The notes below the pieces were generated by a model. The model did not search any database, had not been told where the DNA came from, and saw only the letters and a list, made by a program, of their open reading frames with translations. The position numbers and the translations under genes were made by a program. From contig NZ_CADCXY010000001.1 in NCBI RefSeq assembly GCF_902806985.1, positions 434,001 through 498,000 on the forward strand: a DNA stretch of 64,000 bases, read 5' to 3'. Positions 1 through 8,709 of the stretch are shown here, piece by piece (positions within the stretch are counted from its first letter, which is position 1; each line of letters starts with the position of its first letter). The DNA comes from Pseudidiomarina piscicola (GTDB lineage Bacteria > Pseudomonadota > Gammaproteobacteria > Enterobacterales > Alteromonadaceae).

Positions 1-1068
1 TGATGTCACTAGTAGTTGTGATGAGATGGTACTCATAATTGCAGCCAAAATTGCGGCTAACAAGAACCCTGCAATGAGAGGGTGGAACAAGAACTGCGAG
101 AAGATAATAAAGATTGTCTCGGCATCGTTAAGTACCATTTTGGTTTCGGCAACGTATGCGATTCCAACAAAACCGGTGATCATGGCGCCAATAATTGAAA
201 CTGTCATCCAAACGATACCGATGCGACGTGCTTTGGGTACATCCTCAACTGAGCGAATGGCCATAAAGCGTACAATAATGTGAGGCTGACCAAAGTAACC
301 CAAGCCCCAAGCTAACAGTGAAATGATGCCTAAGAACGAAAGTTGGTTAAGCATTGGATCAGCGATAGCACCATCGCGGAAGAAATCTAAGAAGTCTGGG
401 TTAATCGTACGTACTTGGTCGGTTACTGAGTTGATACCGCCAAGGTCAAATATAGCGACGATAGGAACCAAGACCAAGGCGACGAACATAATACAGCCTT
501 GCACAAAGTCGGTCATGCTGACCGCTAAAAAACCGCCAAATAGCGTGTAGGCACAAACCACACCAGCGGTCACCCAGAGCCCTAAGCTGTATTCAAGGCC
601 AAAGGCTGAGCTGGCAAACAACTTACCGCCGGCAACTAAGCTTGCTGAGGTGTATAGGGTAAAGAAAATGATGATGACCAGAGATGAAAAAACGCGAAGT
701 AGTCGCGCTTTATCGTTAAACCTGTTGGCAAAATAATCAGGTATGGTAATAGAGTCGTTGGCGACTTCTGTATACATACGTAGGCGTGGTGCAACAATAA
801 TGTAGTTAAGATAGGCACCGACCACGAGACCAACAGCGATCCATAACTGGGAAACACCTGAAACATAAATGGCGCCGGGAAGCCCCATGAGCATCCATCC
901 GCTCATATCCGATGCACCTGCAGAAAGCGCAGTCACACCAGGACCTAAACCTCGTCCGCCAAGCATATAGCCTGATACGTCGTCTGTTGATTTTTTATAG
1001 GCGTAGAGTCCAATCCCCAGCATTGCTATGAAATAGAGCGCTAATGATAAAAGCGTACCTGTTTCCAA
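1..1068 (-). CDS. putP: Sodium/proline symporter PutP (partial, 3' end outside window)
   Basis: Inner-membrane Na+/solute symporter of the SSF family that imports proline. 356 codons are visible; the C-terminal part (E. coli PutP is about 500 residues) lies beyond base 1. The visible protein reads GIGLYAY in the first membrane segment, then GGRGLGPG and [16 protein letters not shown], which are PutP hallmarks. The last visible stretch ([15 protein letters not shown]) matches the conserved segment before the missing C-terminal helices. I place the start at TTG 1068-1066, because AGGAG lies 7 nt upstream and the family N-terminus fits. That Shine-Dalgarno overlaps the stop of the upstream sapF, so translation is probably coupled. 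An alternative internal ATG would remove half of helix 1. Confidence 0.93.
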   Translation of the reverse strand, partial: METGTLLSLALYFIAMLGIGLYAYKKSTDDVSGYMLGGRGLGPGVTALSAGASDMSGWMLMGLPGAIYVSGVSQLWIAVGLVVGAYLNYIIVAPRLRMYTEVANDSITIPDYFANRFNDKARLLRVFSSLVIIIFFTLYTSASLVAGGKLFASSAFGLEYSLGLWVTAGVVCAYTLFGGFLAVSMTDFVQGCIMFVALVLVPIVAIFDLGGINSVTDQVRTINPDFLDFFRDGAIADPMLNQLSFLGIISLLAWGLGYFGQPHIIVRFMAIRSVEDVPKARRIGIVWMTVSIIGAMITGFVGIAYVAETKMVLNDAETIFIIFSQFLFHPLIAGFLLAAILAAIMSTISSQLLVTS

Positions 1069-1072
1069 AGCT

Positions 1073-1873
1073 TTACTCCTTCGTTGTTGAGTGTAACGGC
1101 ACTTTGTAATTATGATCTGAGTGCAACAAGCTCTTGGTGAGTTGTTCCTCAGGATGGTTTATCAGTGCCTGCGTTGTTCCAAACTCGATCATTTTACCAC
1201 GATGCATTATCAAGATCTTGTCTGAAACATGTTTCACGATCTCCGCCGAATGTGAGACAAAAATAAAGGAAATTCCCATATCTTCTTGGAGATCGATAAT
1301 AAGATTAATAATTTGAGCTCTAATCGATGGGTCAAGAGCAACGAAAGCTTCGTCGGCCACCACAATTTGCGGCTCAAGCACAATGGCGCGCGCAATACAG
1401 ACCCGTTGCTGTTGTCCACTTGAAAGCATGTGTGGATAGAAACCGAAATGGTCTGGTAACAGACCAACTTTGCGTAAAGTATCGTACACATGTTGTTTTT
1501 GTTGTTGTGCCGGCCAATCAGTATTAAAGATAAGTGGCTCAGTCAGTTGCTGACCAACGGTGGTCTGCGGGTTAAGTGAGCGTAAGCTGTCTTGAAAGAT
1601 CATTCGAATATAGCGACAGCGCTGTTGGTCTGTCATGGCCTTGAGAGACTGACCATTGAGAAACACTTCACCTGATGTTGGGCGTTCAGCCGCAGCGATA
1701 ATTTTGGCAATGGTTGATTTACCTGAGCCTGTTTCTCCCATGATGGCAAGCGTTTCACCGCGTTCGAGGTCAAACGATAGAGGCTCTAAGGCGCAAACGC
1801 GTTTACTGGGCATCCAACCGTCTTTATGTACATAAGACTTACTAATGTTGCGTACCTCGAGTAGCTTACTCAT
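1073..1873 (-). CDS. sapF: Peptide ABC transporter ATPase SapF
   Basis: ATP-binding subunit of the Sap peptide importer (SapABCDF), working at the inner membrane as partner of SapD. The 266-residue protein is close to the E. coli length (268). Walker A GETGSGKS is at 46-53, the Q-loop in MIFQDS near 91-96, the signature LSSGQ at 150-154, Walker B IVVADE at 170-175, and the H-loop His at 208. I chose ATG 1873 rather than an upstream in-frame start at 1909: GAGG lies 8 nt before it, and the longer form would add 12 residues unlike the family. Its start overlaps the sapD stop by 8 nt. It is the last sap gene, with putP beginning 4 nt downstream. Confidence 0.92.
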   Translation of the reverse strand: MSKLLEVRNISKSYVHKDGWMPSKRVCALEPLSFDLERGETLAIMGETGSGKSTIAKIIAAAERPTSGEVFLNGQSLKAMTDQQRCRYIRMIFQDSLRSLNPQTTVGQQLTEPLIFNTDWPAQQQKQHVYDTLRKVGLLPDHFGFYPHMLSSGQQQRVCIARAIVLEPQIVVADEAFVALDPSIRAQIINLIIDLQEDMGISFIFVSHSAEIVKHVSDKILIMHRGKMIEFGTTQALINHPEEQLTKSLLHSDHNYKVPLHSTTKE

Positions 1874-2861
1874 GTTCACTGTCCTCGCGTAGCGGGTAGT
1901 GACAAGCAAACTGCTGGTGTTGCTGCTTTCTCAGCTCTGGCTGCTTAACACATGCACGGCGTGCATAAGGACAGCGTGGACCAAGGCGACAACCGATGGG
2001 CATGTGCTGCAAAGTCGGTATGGCACCGGAAAGAGTCGGAAGTCGTGTTTTTACCGGCGTATCTTGATTGAATAGGCTCATGCTGAGCATTGCATCCGTG
2101 TATGGATGCAGGGGAGCCTGCATAACATCGTCGGTGGGTCCGGTTTCCATCAATTGACCGCAGTATATCAAGCTAATACGCTGACTTTCGGGAACCACTG
2201 CCGTCAAGTCTTGGGTGATCATTAAAATTGACATACCTTGTCCAGCGCTTAGTTTCGCCAGTAAGCGATAGATCTGTGCACGCGTGCTGGGCTCCATGGC
2301 GGTCGTTGGCTCATCGGCTATCAACAGTTTTGGATTGTGGGCGATGGCCATCGCAATACTGACTTTCTGTGCGAGACCTTCAGAAAGTTCATGGGGGTAG
2401 CTTTCCATCACATCTTTGGTGTCTTTGATACCGACACGATGCAGTAACCGCTCAGCACGAGTTTGCCGGTCAGCGCGACGTTTGAGGTAAATCCCCGTGA
2501 GCTCGCCCGAGGGGATGGTTTCACAAAGCTGCGGGCCCACTTTATCGTTAGGATCAAGGTGACTGCTCGGATCTTGAAATATCATGGCCATATCGCGCCC
2601 AGTGACGAGCCGCCGCTGGGCGTTGTTCAGCGCTAACAAATCGTAGTCGCGCCACCAAAGCCGATCTGCAGTGATCTTCCAGCGTGGATTGATAAAGCCG
2701 AGAATCGCTTTAGCAAGTAAGCTTTTACCCGAGCCAGATTCACCCACAAGTGTATGTATTTCACCTTCGGCGAGTTGCAGATTGAAACGATCGAGTACAC
2801 GTACCGGACCATTATCTGTCTCAAGTTCGATATTGAGGTTACGAATATCAAGGATGGTCAT
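1866..2861 (-). CDS. sapD: Peptide ABC transporter ATPase SapD
   Basis: Second ATPase of the Sap peptide importer; 331 residues (E. coli 330). Walker A GESGSGKS is at 40-47, a SapD-type signature LSEGL at 159-163, and Walker B LLIADE at 179-184. A C-terminal OppD/DppD-like tail with GCRLGPRCPYA contains cysteines typical of this subfamily. Odd: the H-loop histidine is replaced by Gln217 (MITQDL, codon CAA), whereas SapF has His, so one composite ATP site may be degenerate. It overlaps sapC by 4 nt (ATGA) and sapF by 8 nt, so the subunits are translationally coupled. Confidence 0.93.
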   Translation of the reverse strand: MTILDIRNLNIELETDNGPVRVLDRFNLQLAEGEIHTLVGESGSGKSLLAKAILGFINPRWKITADRLWWRDYDLLALNNAQRRLVTGRDMAMIFQDPSSHLDPNDKVGPQLCETIPSGELTGIYLKRRADRQTRAERLLHRVGIKDTKDVMESYPHELSEGLAQKVSIAMAIAHNPKLLIADEPTTAMEPSTRAQIYRLLAKLSAGQGMSILMITQDLTAVVPESQRISLIYCGQLMETGPTDDVMQAPLHPYTDAMLSMSLFNQDTPVKTRLPTLSGAIPTLQHMPIGCRLGPRCPYARRACVKQPELRKQQHQQFACHYPLREDSEHE

Positions 2862-3754
2862 GAGTTTCTTACTCGCTCGGCGATCGCGGCACGAACACTG
2901 TCACCTAAAACGTTAATCGAGAGAATCGTCAAAAAGAGAGCGAGTCCCGGCAAAATCATCATCCATGGGGAAAGATAAACTTGATCAAGGCTGCGAGCTA
3001 ACATAGTGCCCCATTCGGGTGCAGGCGCTTGTACGCCAAGACCAAGGAAGCCAAGTGCGGCGATATCAAGAATAGCTGTCGATAGGGCAAAGGTCGTTTG
3101 CATTACAAGAACACTGGTGATATTCGGAAAAATGACGCGGGTTAACATATACCAGCGGTTCACACCATTAAGCCGCGAGGCAGTGACATACTCTTTGTAA
3201 CGCTCGTCATAAATCGCATTGTGTACCACATGAATAAACTGCGGAATCAACACTAAGGTTATCGCAAGCATCACGTTAATCAGCGATGGCCCGAGTATGG
3301 CAATGATCACCAGTGCTAACAGCAACGATGGAATCGACAAAATGACATCGAGCATGTGGTTTAGTGTCGATGATTGAACGCCGCGTGACATTCCCGCCCA
3401 AGCACCAATACTAACGCCAATCACCGCGGCAATGAAAACAGCAATGACTGGGTAGCCTAAGCTATAGACTGAACCAGCTATGATGCGCGATAAAATATCA
3501 CGGCCAAGATCATCTGTGCCAAATAGAAAGCGAATTTCCCCGCTAACATCCCAACTAGGGGGTTGTAAAATGGCATCTGAGAACTGCGCATCAGGGTTAA
3601 AAGGGGTAATCAATGGCGATAACAGCATCATTAGCAACGACAGGCTAAGGATATAAAATGCCACCACCGCAAACGGATTGGCATTCATGTGCAGCCATAT
3701 TTGCCGCAACGGCGAAGGCTCGCGTTGCTGGAAGTAAATATTAGTGTTCTGCAT
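2858..3754 (-). CDS. sapC: Peptide ABC transporter permease SapC
   Basis: Inner-membrane permease of the DppC/OppC family; 298 residues (E. coli SapC 296). A cytoplasmic N-terminus and one membrane helix (about 28-50) are followed by a periplasmic segment with FLFGTDDLGRDILSRII. Then comes the binding-protein-dependent transport domain with about five helices. The cytoplasmic EAA-like loop that docks the ATPase is near ITASRLNG-type residues around 190-200 (here VTASRLNGVNRW). Start ATG 3754 overlaps the sapB end by 14 nt, and the stop overlaps the sapD start. It forms the membrane channel with SapB. Confidence 0.92.
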   Translation of the reverse strand: MQNTNIYFQQREPSPLRQIWLHMNANPFAVVAFYILSLSLLMMLLSPLITPFNPDAQFSDAILQPPSWDVSGEIRFLFGTDDLGRDILSRIIAGSVYSLGYPVIAVFIAAVIGVSIGAWAGMSRGVQSSTLNHMLDVILSIPSLLLALVIIAILGPSLINVMLAITLVLIPQFIHVVHNAIYDERYKEYVTASRLNGVNRWYMLTRVIFPNITSVLVMQTTFALSTAILDIAALGFLGLGVQAPAPEWGTMLARSLDQVYLSPWMMILPGLALFLTILSINVLGDSVRAAIAERVRNS

Positions 3755-4772
3755 AGAGTTCCTTGCGTACCTGCGGGTAACGCCACGCGTGGAAGAGCTC
3801 CACTACTACGTTAACAAACAGTATCAGTGTCGCAAAAGCGAATAAACCGCCTTGAAGAACAGGGTAATCACGCTCGTAAATACTTTTGACCAGCCAACTG
3901 CCTAATCCTGGCCAGTTAAAAATGACCTCAGTGACGATGATATTACTCATCAAAATACTAAACATTAAACCTAATTGGCGAACCACGGGTTGCATCGCGT
4001 TAGGTAAAACATGGCGAAATAAAATTCGTAGTTCGCTAAGGCCACGCGCTCGTGCTGCCCGAATATAGTTCTGTTGTAACACTTCAAGCATACTGTTACG
4101 AGTAATCCGCATCAACATAGTACCGGGCATAATGGCCAGTACTATCACGGGAAGCCATAAATGGTTGATAGCATCAGCAAGTGCTGCTGATTTATAAGGG
4201 TTATCACTCGCTAAGATGTCTAAAATAATGGAACCCGTTTGCACATCGATATTGAAAAGTGGGTTCAACTGCCCTGAGATCGGAGTCCACCCAAGTTTTA
4301 CCGCGAATAGCAAAATAAGTAGTTGAGCCAGCCAAAAGACGGGTACTGAATAGGCACTTAAACTGACCCCCATCACGACTCTGTCCATTGCGCCTCGTTG
4401 TTGTCGGGCTGCATAAAGGCCCAAGGGAGCACCGATCACCATGGCCAGCAGCATTGCTAAAACACTGAGTTCAAGGGTACCGCCCAATAACGGTAATAGT
4501 TGCTTAAAAACATCCCGCTGCGTGGTTAAAGACTGGCCCCAATCACCACTACTGAAGTGACCTAAAAAACGTAGGTATTGGGTAAAAATAGAACTGTCAA
4601 AGCCGCGTGCCTCAGCAGCTAACTGATAGCTCAAACTATCGCTGGCACGAATGCCGGTCATATTGGTTAATGTATCGCCCGGAAAAAAATAATTAAGACT
4701 AAACAGAAATACTGTTAGCAGCCACAGGGTCACAATCAGCAATGTTAATCGTCGAAGGGTATAACGGATCAT
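3741..4772 (-). CDS. sapB: Peptide ABC transporter permease SapB
   Basis: Inner-membrane permease of the DppB/OppB family, partner of SapC; 343 residues, slightly longer than E. coli SapB (321). An N-terminal helix (about 9-30) is followed by a periplasmic part, then the transport domain. The EAA-type loop reads AARARGLSELRILFRHVLPNA around 240-260, where the ATPases dock. The start overlaps the sapA stop by 4 nt (ATGA). It belongs to the pspF-sapABCDF-putP gene string. Confidence 0.92.
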   Translation of the reverse strand: MIRYTLRRLTLLIVTLWLLTVFLFSLNYFFPGDTLTNMTGIRASDSLSYQLAAEARGFDSSIFTQYLRFLGHFSSGDWGQSLTTQRDVFKQLLPLLGGTLELSVLAMLLAMVIGAPLGLYAARQQRGAMDRVVMGVSLSAYSVPVFWLAQLLILLFAVKLGWTPISGQLNPLFNIDVQTGSIILDILASDNPYKSAALADAINHLWLPVIVLAIMPGTMLMRITRNSMLEVLQQNYIRAARARGLSELRILFRHVLPNAMQPVVRQLGLMFSILMSNIIVTEVIFNWPGLGSWLVKSIYERDYPVLQGGLFAFATLILFVNVVVELFHAWRYPQVRKELYAEH

Positions 4773-6409
4773 CGCTTCGCCTCTGTGGTATCAGGTTCGG
4801 CATCGCGGTAGGCATGGCGAAAGCTTACGCCACCGTATGCTGGCACTTCGACGCCATGGATGTCACTGCGGTAAGCTTGGAAGCGCATGGAGTTGGCGAT
4901 AGGTACCAATGGTGCTTCGCGATAAACATAGCTTTCGACCTCTTGATAGAGCTTGGTGCGTTGGTCGTTGTCTGCTTCAGCGATTGCTTGCATCAACAAA
5001 TCGTCAAATTCAGGCTCACACCAGTTGGCGCGATTGGTGCCAACGTTTAAGGCGGAACAGCCTAATAGAGGGCGGAAAAAGTTGTCCGGGTCGGCATTAT
5101 CGGCAATCCAGCCAATTAATACGCTATCGTGTTCATTGCGCACCAAACGTCGACGAAAAGCATTCCATTCGTAGGTAACAATATTGGCGCGTACGCCTAT
5201 CTGGGCTAGATCTGCTTGAATAAGCTCTGCCATTTTTTGCGCGTTAGGGTTGTAGGCGCGCTGTACCGGCATCGCCCATATATCAAACTCGAAACCGTCG
5301 CCTAAGCCTGCTTGCTCTAGCAACGCTTTGGCGCGCTCTGGGTCGTAACCATAAGTCTGGTCGACCGGACTATACGCCCACGAAGTTTCGGGTAAAACAC
5401 CCGTTGCTAATTTTGCATTATCATTGTAAATCGTTTGAATAATGGCGGAACGATTAATCGCACTGGCCAGTGCGCGCCGTACCAGTACATTGTCAAATGG
5501 TGGGTGTTCGGTATTAAAAGCCCAAAAAGCGATATTGGGGTTTACGGTACTGGCAATTTTTATATTATCGGCAGTGTCTAGCTTGGCTAGTTCATCGACC
5601 AACGGGTACGGGATCACGTCACACTCACCGGTTAATAGCTTAAGCATGCGCTTATTGGCGTTGGGCGTAATCGAGTACACTAACTGTTTCATTCGAGCCG
5701 GGGTGCGCCAGTAATCGGCGTGCCGTTGATAACGAATGATAAGGTCTTTACGAAAGTCTTTAAAGATAAACGGACCGGTGCCTATTGGGCGCTTATCAAT
5801 CTGTTCTGGTTGCCCTTGCGCGAGAAGTTCAGCACCATACTCGGCAGACAATATGACCGCGAAATCTGTGGCAAGGTTGGCAAGAAACGAACTATCACTG
5901 CGGCGCAAATAAAAGTCAACGGTGGTGCCGTTCACAGCTTCGACTTTGCTTATTAATCGGTTCAGCCCGCTGGCTGTAAAAAAGGGGTAGTTACCACCAT
6001 TTACTTCATGGTAAGGATGCTGTTTATTCAACCAGCGATTAAAGCTAAAGACGACATCGTCAGCATTCAGTGTCCGGCTGGGTGAAAACCAAGAGGTATC
6101 ATGAAACTGTACTTTCGGCCGTAACATAAAGCGGTAGCGTTTACCGCCATCCAGGGCATGCCAAGACTCAGCCAAAGCGGGAACGAATGCTTGCTGTTCA
6201 TCGTCGTAGTCGAGTAAGCGGTCATAGATCTGCGCAGAGGTCGCATCGATAGTGGTGCCAGAGGTGCCAAGTTGTGGGTTAAAACTCTCGGGATTGCCCT
6301 CGGAACAATAGACAAGACCCTCTTGTAACGGCGCGACCTCTTCGTCTGAAGGGGTACATGCCGCTAGTGTTACTATCGGGGCTAAAAGCCAGAACCGCCA
6401 AATATTCAT
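4769..6409 (-). CDS. sapA: Peptide-binding lipoprotein SapA
   Basis: Solute-binding protein (family 5) that hands peptides to SapBC; 546 residues, matching E. coli SapA (547). Conserved family features include the SEGNPESFNPQLGTSG region near 37, the GTGPF motif near 210, and the C-terminal NADPDNFFRPLLGC region. A lipobox LAAC puts the mature N-terminus at Cys18, so this copy is predicted to be a lipoprotein, unlike the freely periplasmic E. coli SapA. ATG 6409 abuts the pspF stop codon with no gap, so expression probably depends on pspF transcription or a promoter inside pspF. In other bacteria Sap is linked to antimicrobial-peptide tolerance and peptide uptake. Confidence 0.92.
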   Translation of the reverse strand: MNIWRFWLLAPIVTLAACTPSDEEVAPLQEGLVYCSEGNPESFNPQLGTSGTTIDATSAQIYDRLLDYDDEQQAFVPALAESWHALDGGKRYRFMLRPKVQFHDTSWFSPSRTLNADDVVFSFNRWLNKQHPYHEVNGGNYPFFTASGLNRLISKVEAVNGTTVDFYLRRSDSSFLANLATDFAVILSAEYGAELLAQGQPEQIDKRPIGTGPFIFKDFRKDLIIRYQRHADYWRTPARMKQLVYSITPNANKRMLKLLTGECDVIPYPLVDELAKLDTADNIKIASTVNPNIAFWAFNTEHPPFDNVLVRRALASAINRSAIIQTIYNDNAKLATGVLPETSWAYSPVDQTYGYDPERAKALLEQAGLGDGFEFDIWAMPVQRAYNPNAQKMAELIQADLAQIGVRANIVTYEWNAFRRRLVRNEHDSVLIGWIADNADPDNFFRPLLGCSALNVGTNRANWCEPEFDDLLMQAIAEADNDQRTKLYQEVESYVYREAPLVPIANSMRFQAYRSDIHGVEVPAYGGVSFRHAYRDAEPDTTEAKR

Positions 6410-7498
6410 TTAATTCGTTGATCCATCGAGTAATTGATACTTTTTCAAGTAGCCTCTTAATTGATGATAGGTGAGTCCGAGTAATTCTGCTGTTTTCTTT
6501 TGATTGAATTGTGCATGGCGCAACGCTTGTTGTAAAACTTCGGTCTCATAATTTGCGGTCACCTCTTTGAAATCGATGGCGCCACAATTAAAGTCAATGG
6601 CGGACACCGAAGCAATAACAGGTGTCGATGAAGTATCGTCCGCAGCCGCTTGATCGGTGTTTTCTATTTCAGAGCTAGTCACCGAAGCTTGCCTATGGGC
6701 CGCTGGTTTTGGTCGCCAAGGGCTGGCAAAGGGGTCAATAATAATTTCATCAAGCGGCACCGCACCGCTACCGAGACGATAAACCGAACGCTCTACCACG
6801 TTTTTCAATTCGCGAATATTGCCCGGCCAGGCATAATCAAGCAAGGTCTCTTTGGCGTGTTGGGTAAACCCACTAAACAGTTCATAGTCGAGTTCGCGAG
6901 CCATCTGTATGGCAAAGTGTTCGGCTAATATGAGAATATCTTCGCGCCGTTCACGCAAGGGGGGCAGGGTAATGACATCAAACGCGAGGCGATCTAACAA
7001 GTCTGCACGAAACTTCCCTTGCGCGGCCAGCTCCGGCAGATCTTCATTGGTTGCAGCTACCAGGCGAACATCCGTTGAGACGGTTTTACTGCCACCGACC
7101 CGTTCAAACTCACCATATTCGATGACGCGTAGAATCTTTTCTTGCACCAGCGGCGAAGTGTTGGCGAGTTCATCTAAAAAAAGCGTACCGTTATCGGCCC
7201 GTTCAAAGCGACCTTCATGGCGTTTCTGCGCACCGGTAAAAGCGCCCGACTCGTGGCCGAATAACTCACTTTCGAGTAAGCTTTCACTTAAGGCGGCACA
7301 ATTAAGTTTTATATAATTTTGCTGCCATCGCTGAGAGAGAAAGTGTAGGCGCGCGGCAATCAATTCTTTACCGGTGCCACGCTCGCCAATGATCAACACT
7401 GGTTTTGCTAACGGGGCAATCTGTGAAACCTGCTCAAGTACAGCTAGAAAACTATTTGCTTCGCCAATCAGGTTATCTGCTTCGCGTGGGGGACTCAT
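6410..7498 (-). CDS. pspF: Psp operon sigma-54 activator PspF
   Basis: Bacterial enhancer-binding protein that activates sigma-54 RNA polymerase at the psp promoter; PspA inhibits it directly. 362 residues (E. coli 325). There is no N-terminal sensor domain, as expected for PspF. Walker A GERGTGKE is at 38-45, the sigma-54-contacting GAFTGA loop at 85-90, Walker B LFLDE at 106-110, and the arginine-finger region near LLDRLAF. A longer than usual linker (about 260-315) leads to a C-terminal Fis-type helix-turn-helix (KKTAELLGLTYHQLRGYL). It is divergent from pspABC and directly followed by sapA without spacing, an arrangement also known in vibrios. Confidence 0.95.
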   Translation of the reverse strand: MSPPREADNLIGEANSFLAVLEQVSQIAPLAKPVLIIGERGTGKELIAARLHFLSQRWQQNYIKLNCAALSESLLESELFGHESGAFTGAQKRHEGRFERADNGTLFLDELANTSPLVQEKILRVIEYGEFERVGGSKTVSTDVRLVAATNEDLPELAAQGKFRADLLDRLAFDVITLPPLRERREDILILAEHFAIQMARELDYELFSGFTQHAKETLLDYAWPGNIRELKNVVERSVYRLGSGAVPLDEIIIDPFASPWRPKPAAHRQASVTSSEIENTDQAAADDTSSTPVIASVSAIDFNCGAIDFKEVTANYETEVLQQALRHAQFNQKKTAELLGLTYHQLRGYLKKYQLLDGSTN

Positions 7499-7586
7499 AG
7501 TAAGCCTCTTTATTATTGTTCTTTTCTTAGTTTACTGCTGGTGTGGTGAATTTGGCTAATAATTAGTGTATTTGATAACCGCACAG

Positions 7587-7613
7587 GGTCAATAAAAATA
7601 TCATATATTGACC
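7587..7613. promoter_or_regulatory. Inverted repeat, candidate PspF enhancer (UAS)
   Basis: Perfect 8-bp arms GGTCAATA and TATTGACC, separated by 11 bp. The repeat lies about 69-95 bp upstream of the predicted pspA start site, which is where PspF-type enhancer sites are found, and it also covers the likely pspF promoter area. The PspF link is inference from position and symmetry only. Confidence 0.5.
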
Positions 7614-7626
7614 ATAATTAACCAAA

Positions 7627-7638
7627 AATCAGCTGATT
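7627..7638. promoter_or_regulatory. Perfect 12-bp palindrome AATCAGCTGATT
   Basis: A self-complementary 12-mer, AATCAGCTGATT, between the GGTCAATA repeat and the sigma-54 promoter of pspA. It could be a second activator half-site pair or an IHF-region element. No protein can be assigned from sequence alone. Confidence 0.35.
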
Positions 7639-7655
7639 AGCCGCATTTATAAAAG

Positions 7656-7672
7656 TTGGCACAGTACCTGCA
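7656..7672 (+). promoter_or_regulatory. Sigma-54 promoter of pspABC
   Basis: TTGGCACAGTACCTGCA has the GG (7658-7659) and GC (7670-7671) doublets separated by exactly 10 bp, as in the -24/-12 consensus TGGCAC-N5-TTGC. It lies 56 bp before the pspA ATG and faces pspA. Position, orientation and the adjacent divergent pspF gene make this a strong assignment. Confidence 0.88.
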
Positions 7673-7727
7673 TTGTTATTCGTGACCGTAAAGTAACAGT
7701 TTCGAATCAATTAATGAGGACACGAAC

Positions 7728-8399
7728 ATGGGTATCTTTTCACGATTTTCAGATATCGTAAATTCGAACATCAACGCATTACTGGATAAAGCAGAAGATC
7801 CAGAAAAAATGGTGCGTCTGATTATTCAAGAAATGGAAGACACACTGGTAGAAGTTCGCTCAACATCAGCTCGACTGATTGCTGAGAAGAAAGATACCGA
7901 GCGTCAAATGAGTCGTCATGAACAAGATGTGACCGATTGGGAGAAAAAAGCTGAACTCGCGTTAAGTAAAGATCGCGATGATCTTGCTCGCCTAGCGCTT
8001 GTTGAAAAGCGTAAGGCCGATGACGCAGTGGCAAGCTTAAATGTCGATATTGAGCGTATTAATGAGCATTTAAACCGTCTGAATGAAGAAGTAGGGCAGT
8101 TGCAAGAAAAGCTCGCAGACGCCAAAGCACGGCAAAAAACAATTATCATGCGCCAGCGTGCGGCAAGCAGCCGTTTAGAAGTTAAAAAGCGCATCGATAG
8201 TGGCAAAATTGACGATGCAATGCTCCGCTTTGAACGTTACGAGTCTAAAATTGATGATCTAGAGTCACAAGTTGACGCTTACGATATGGGCAAGAAGACC
8301 TTGCGCGATGAGTTTGCTGAACTTGAAGACGAAGACACTATCAATGACGAACTTGAAGCGTTAAAAGCACGCGTTAACAAAGACAAAAAAGCCGACTAA
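7728..8399 (+). CDS. pspA: Phage shock protein PspA
   Basis: Peripheral inner-membrane protein of the PspA/IM30 (ESCRT-III-like) family. It binds stressed membranes and, when idle, inhibits PspF. 223 residues (E. coli 222). It starts with the amphipathic helix MGIFSRFSDIVNSNINALLD and continues as almost uninterrupted coiled coil to about residue 215, rich in Glu, Lys and Arg. GAGGA lies 8 nt upstream of the ATG. It is the first gene of pspABC, behind the sigma-54 promoter. Confidence 0.96.
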   Translation: MGIFSRFSDIVNSNINALLDKAEDPEKMVRLIIQEMEDTLVEVRSTSARLIAEKKDTERQMSRHEQDVTDWEKKAELALSKDRDDLARLALVEKRKADDAVASLNVDIERINEHLNRLNEEVGQLQEKLADAKARQKTIIMRQRAASSRLEVKKRIDSGKIDDAMLRFERYESKIDDLESQVDAYDMGKKTLRDEFAELEDEDTINDELEALKARVNKDKKAD

Positions 8400-8412
8400 A
8401 TTGACTCGAAAC

Positions 8413-8446
8413 TTTGACGCCACCCGCGGCTGCGGGTGCTGTCAAA
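8413..8446 (+). promoter_or_regulatory. Long hairpin between pspA and pspB
   Basis: TTTGAC-gc-CACCCGC-ggct-GCGGGTG-ct-GTCAAA folds into a 13-bp stem with one 2x2 internal loop and a 4-nt loop. No T-run follows, so it is not a standard terminator. Its place just after the pspA stop suggests an mRNA processing or stabilising structure that keeps PspA in excess over PspB and PspC. Confidence 0.6.
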
Positions 8447-8469
8447 TGTGACCACAGGGAACTTTCACA

Positions 8470-8709
8470 ATGGCAGATATTCTTGTACCAATGATAGCTG
8501 TGCCACTGATCCTTTTTATGATCTTCGTGGCACCCATTTGGGTCATTATGCACTATCGTAGCAAACGTAAAATTAGCCAAGGGCTTTCGGAAACCGAGCT
8601 ACAAGACCTGCAACAACTGACCCAACAAGCAGAAAGAATGCGTGAACGTATTAAGACATTGGAGTCCATTCTTGATGCAGATGCACCAACGTGGAGGCAG
8701 CGCAAATGA
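8470..8709 (+). CDS. pspB: Phage shock protein PspB
   Basis: Small inner-membrane protein that, with PspC, senses stress and relieves PspA inhibition of PspF. 79 residues (E. coli 74). One N-terminal membrane helix (about 5-27) is followed by a basic segment (HYRSKRK) and a cytoplasmic helix with leucine-rich heptads (TETELQDLQQL-like region, about 40-65). The stop overlaps the pspC start (ATGA), indicating coupled translation. Confidence 0.93.
   Translation: MADILVPMIAVPLILFMIFVAPIWVIMHYRSKRKISQGLSETELQDLQQLTQQAERMRERIKTLESILDADAPTWRQRK

Noticed and set aside
26-550. Plus-strand frames over putP
   Set aside because: They are antisense to a well-conserved transporter gene and show no family features.
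8691-8705. GTG start for pspC at 8691
   Set aside because: It would lie inside the GGAGG region that serves ATG 8706.
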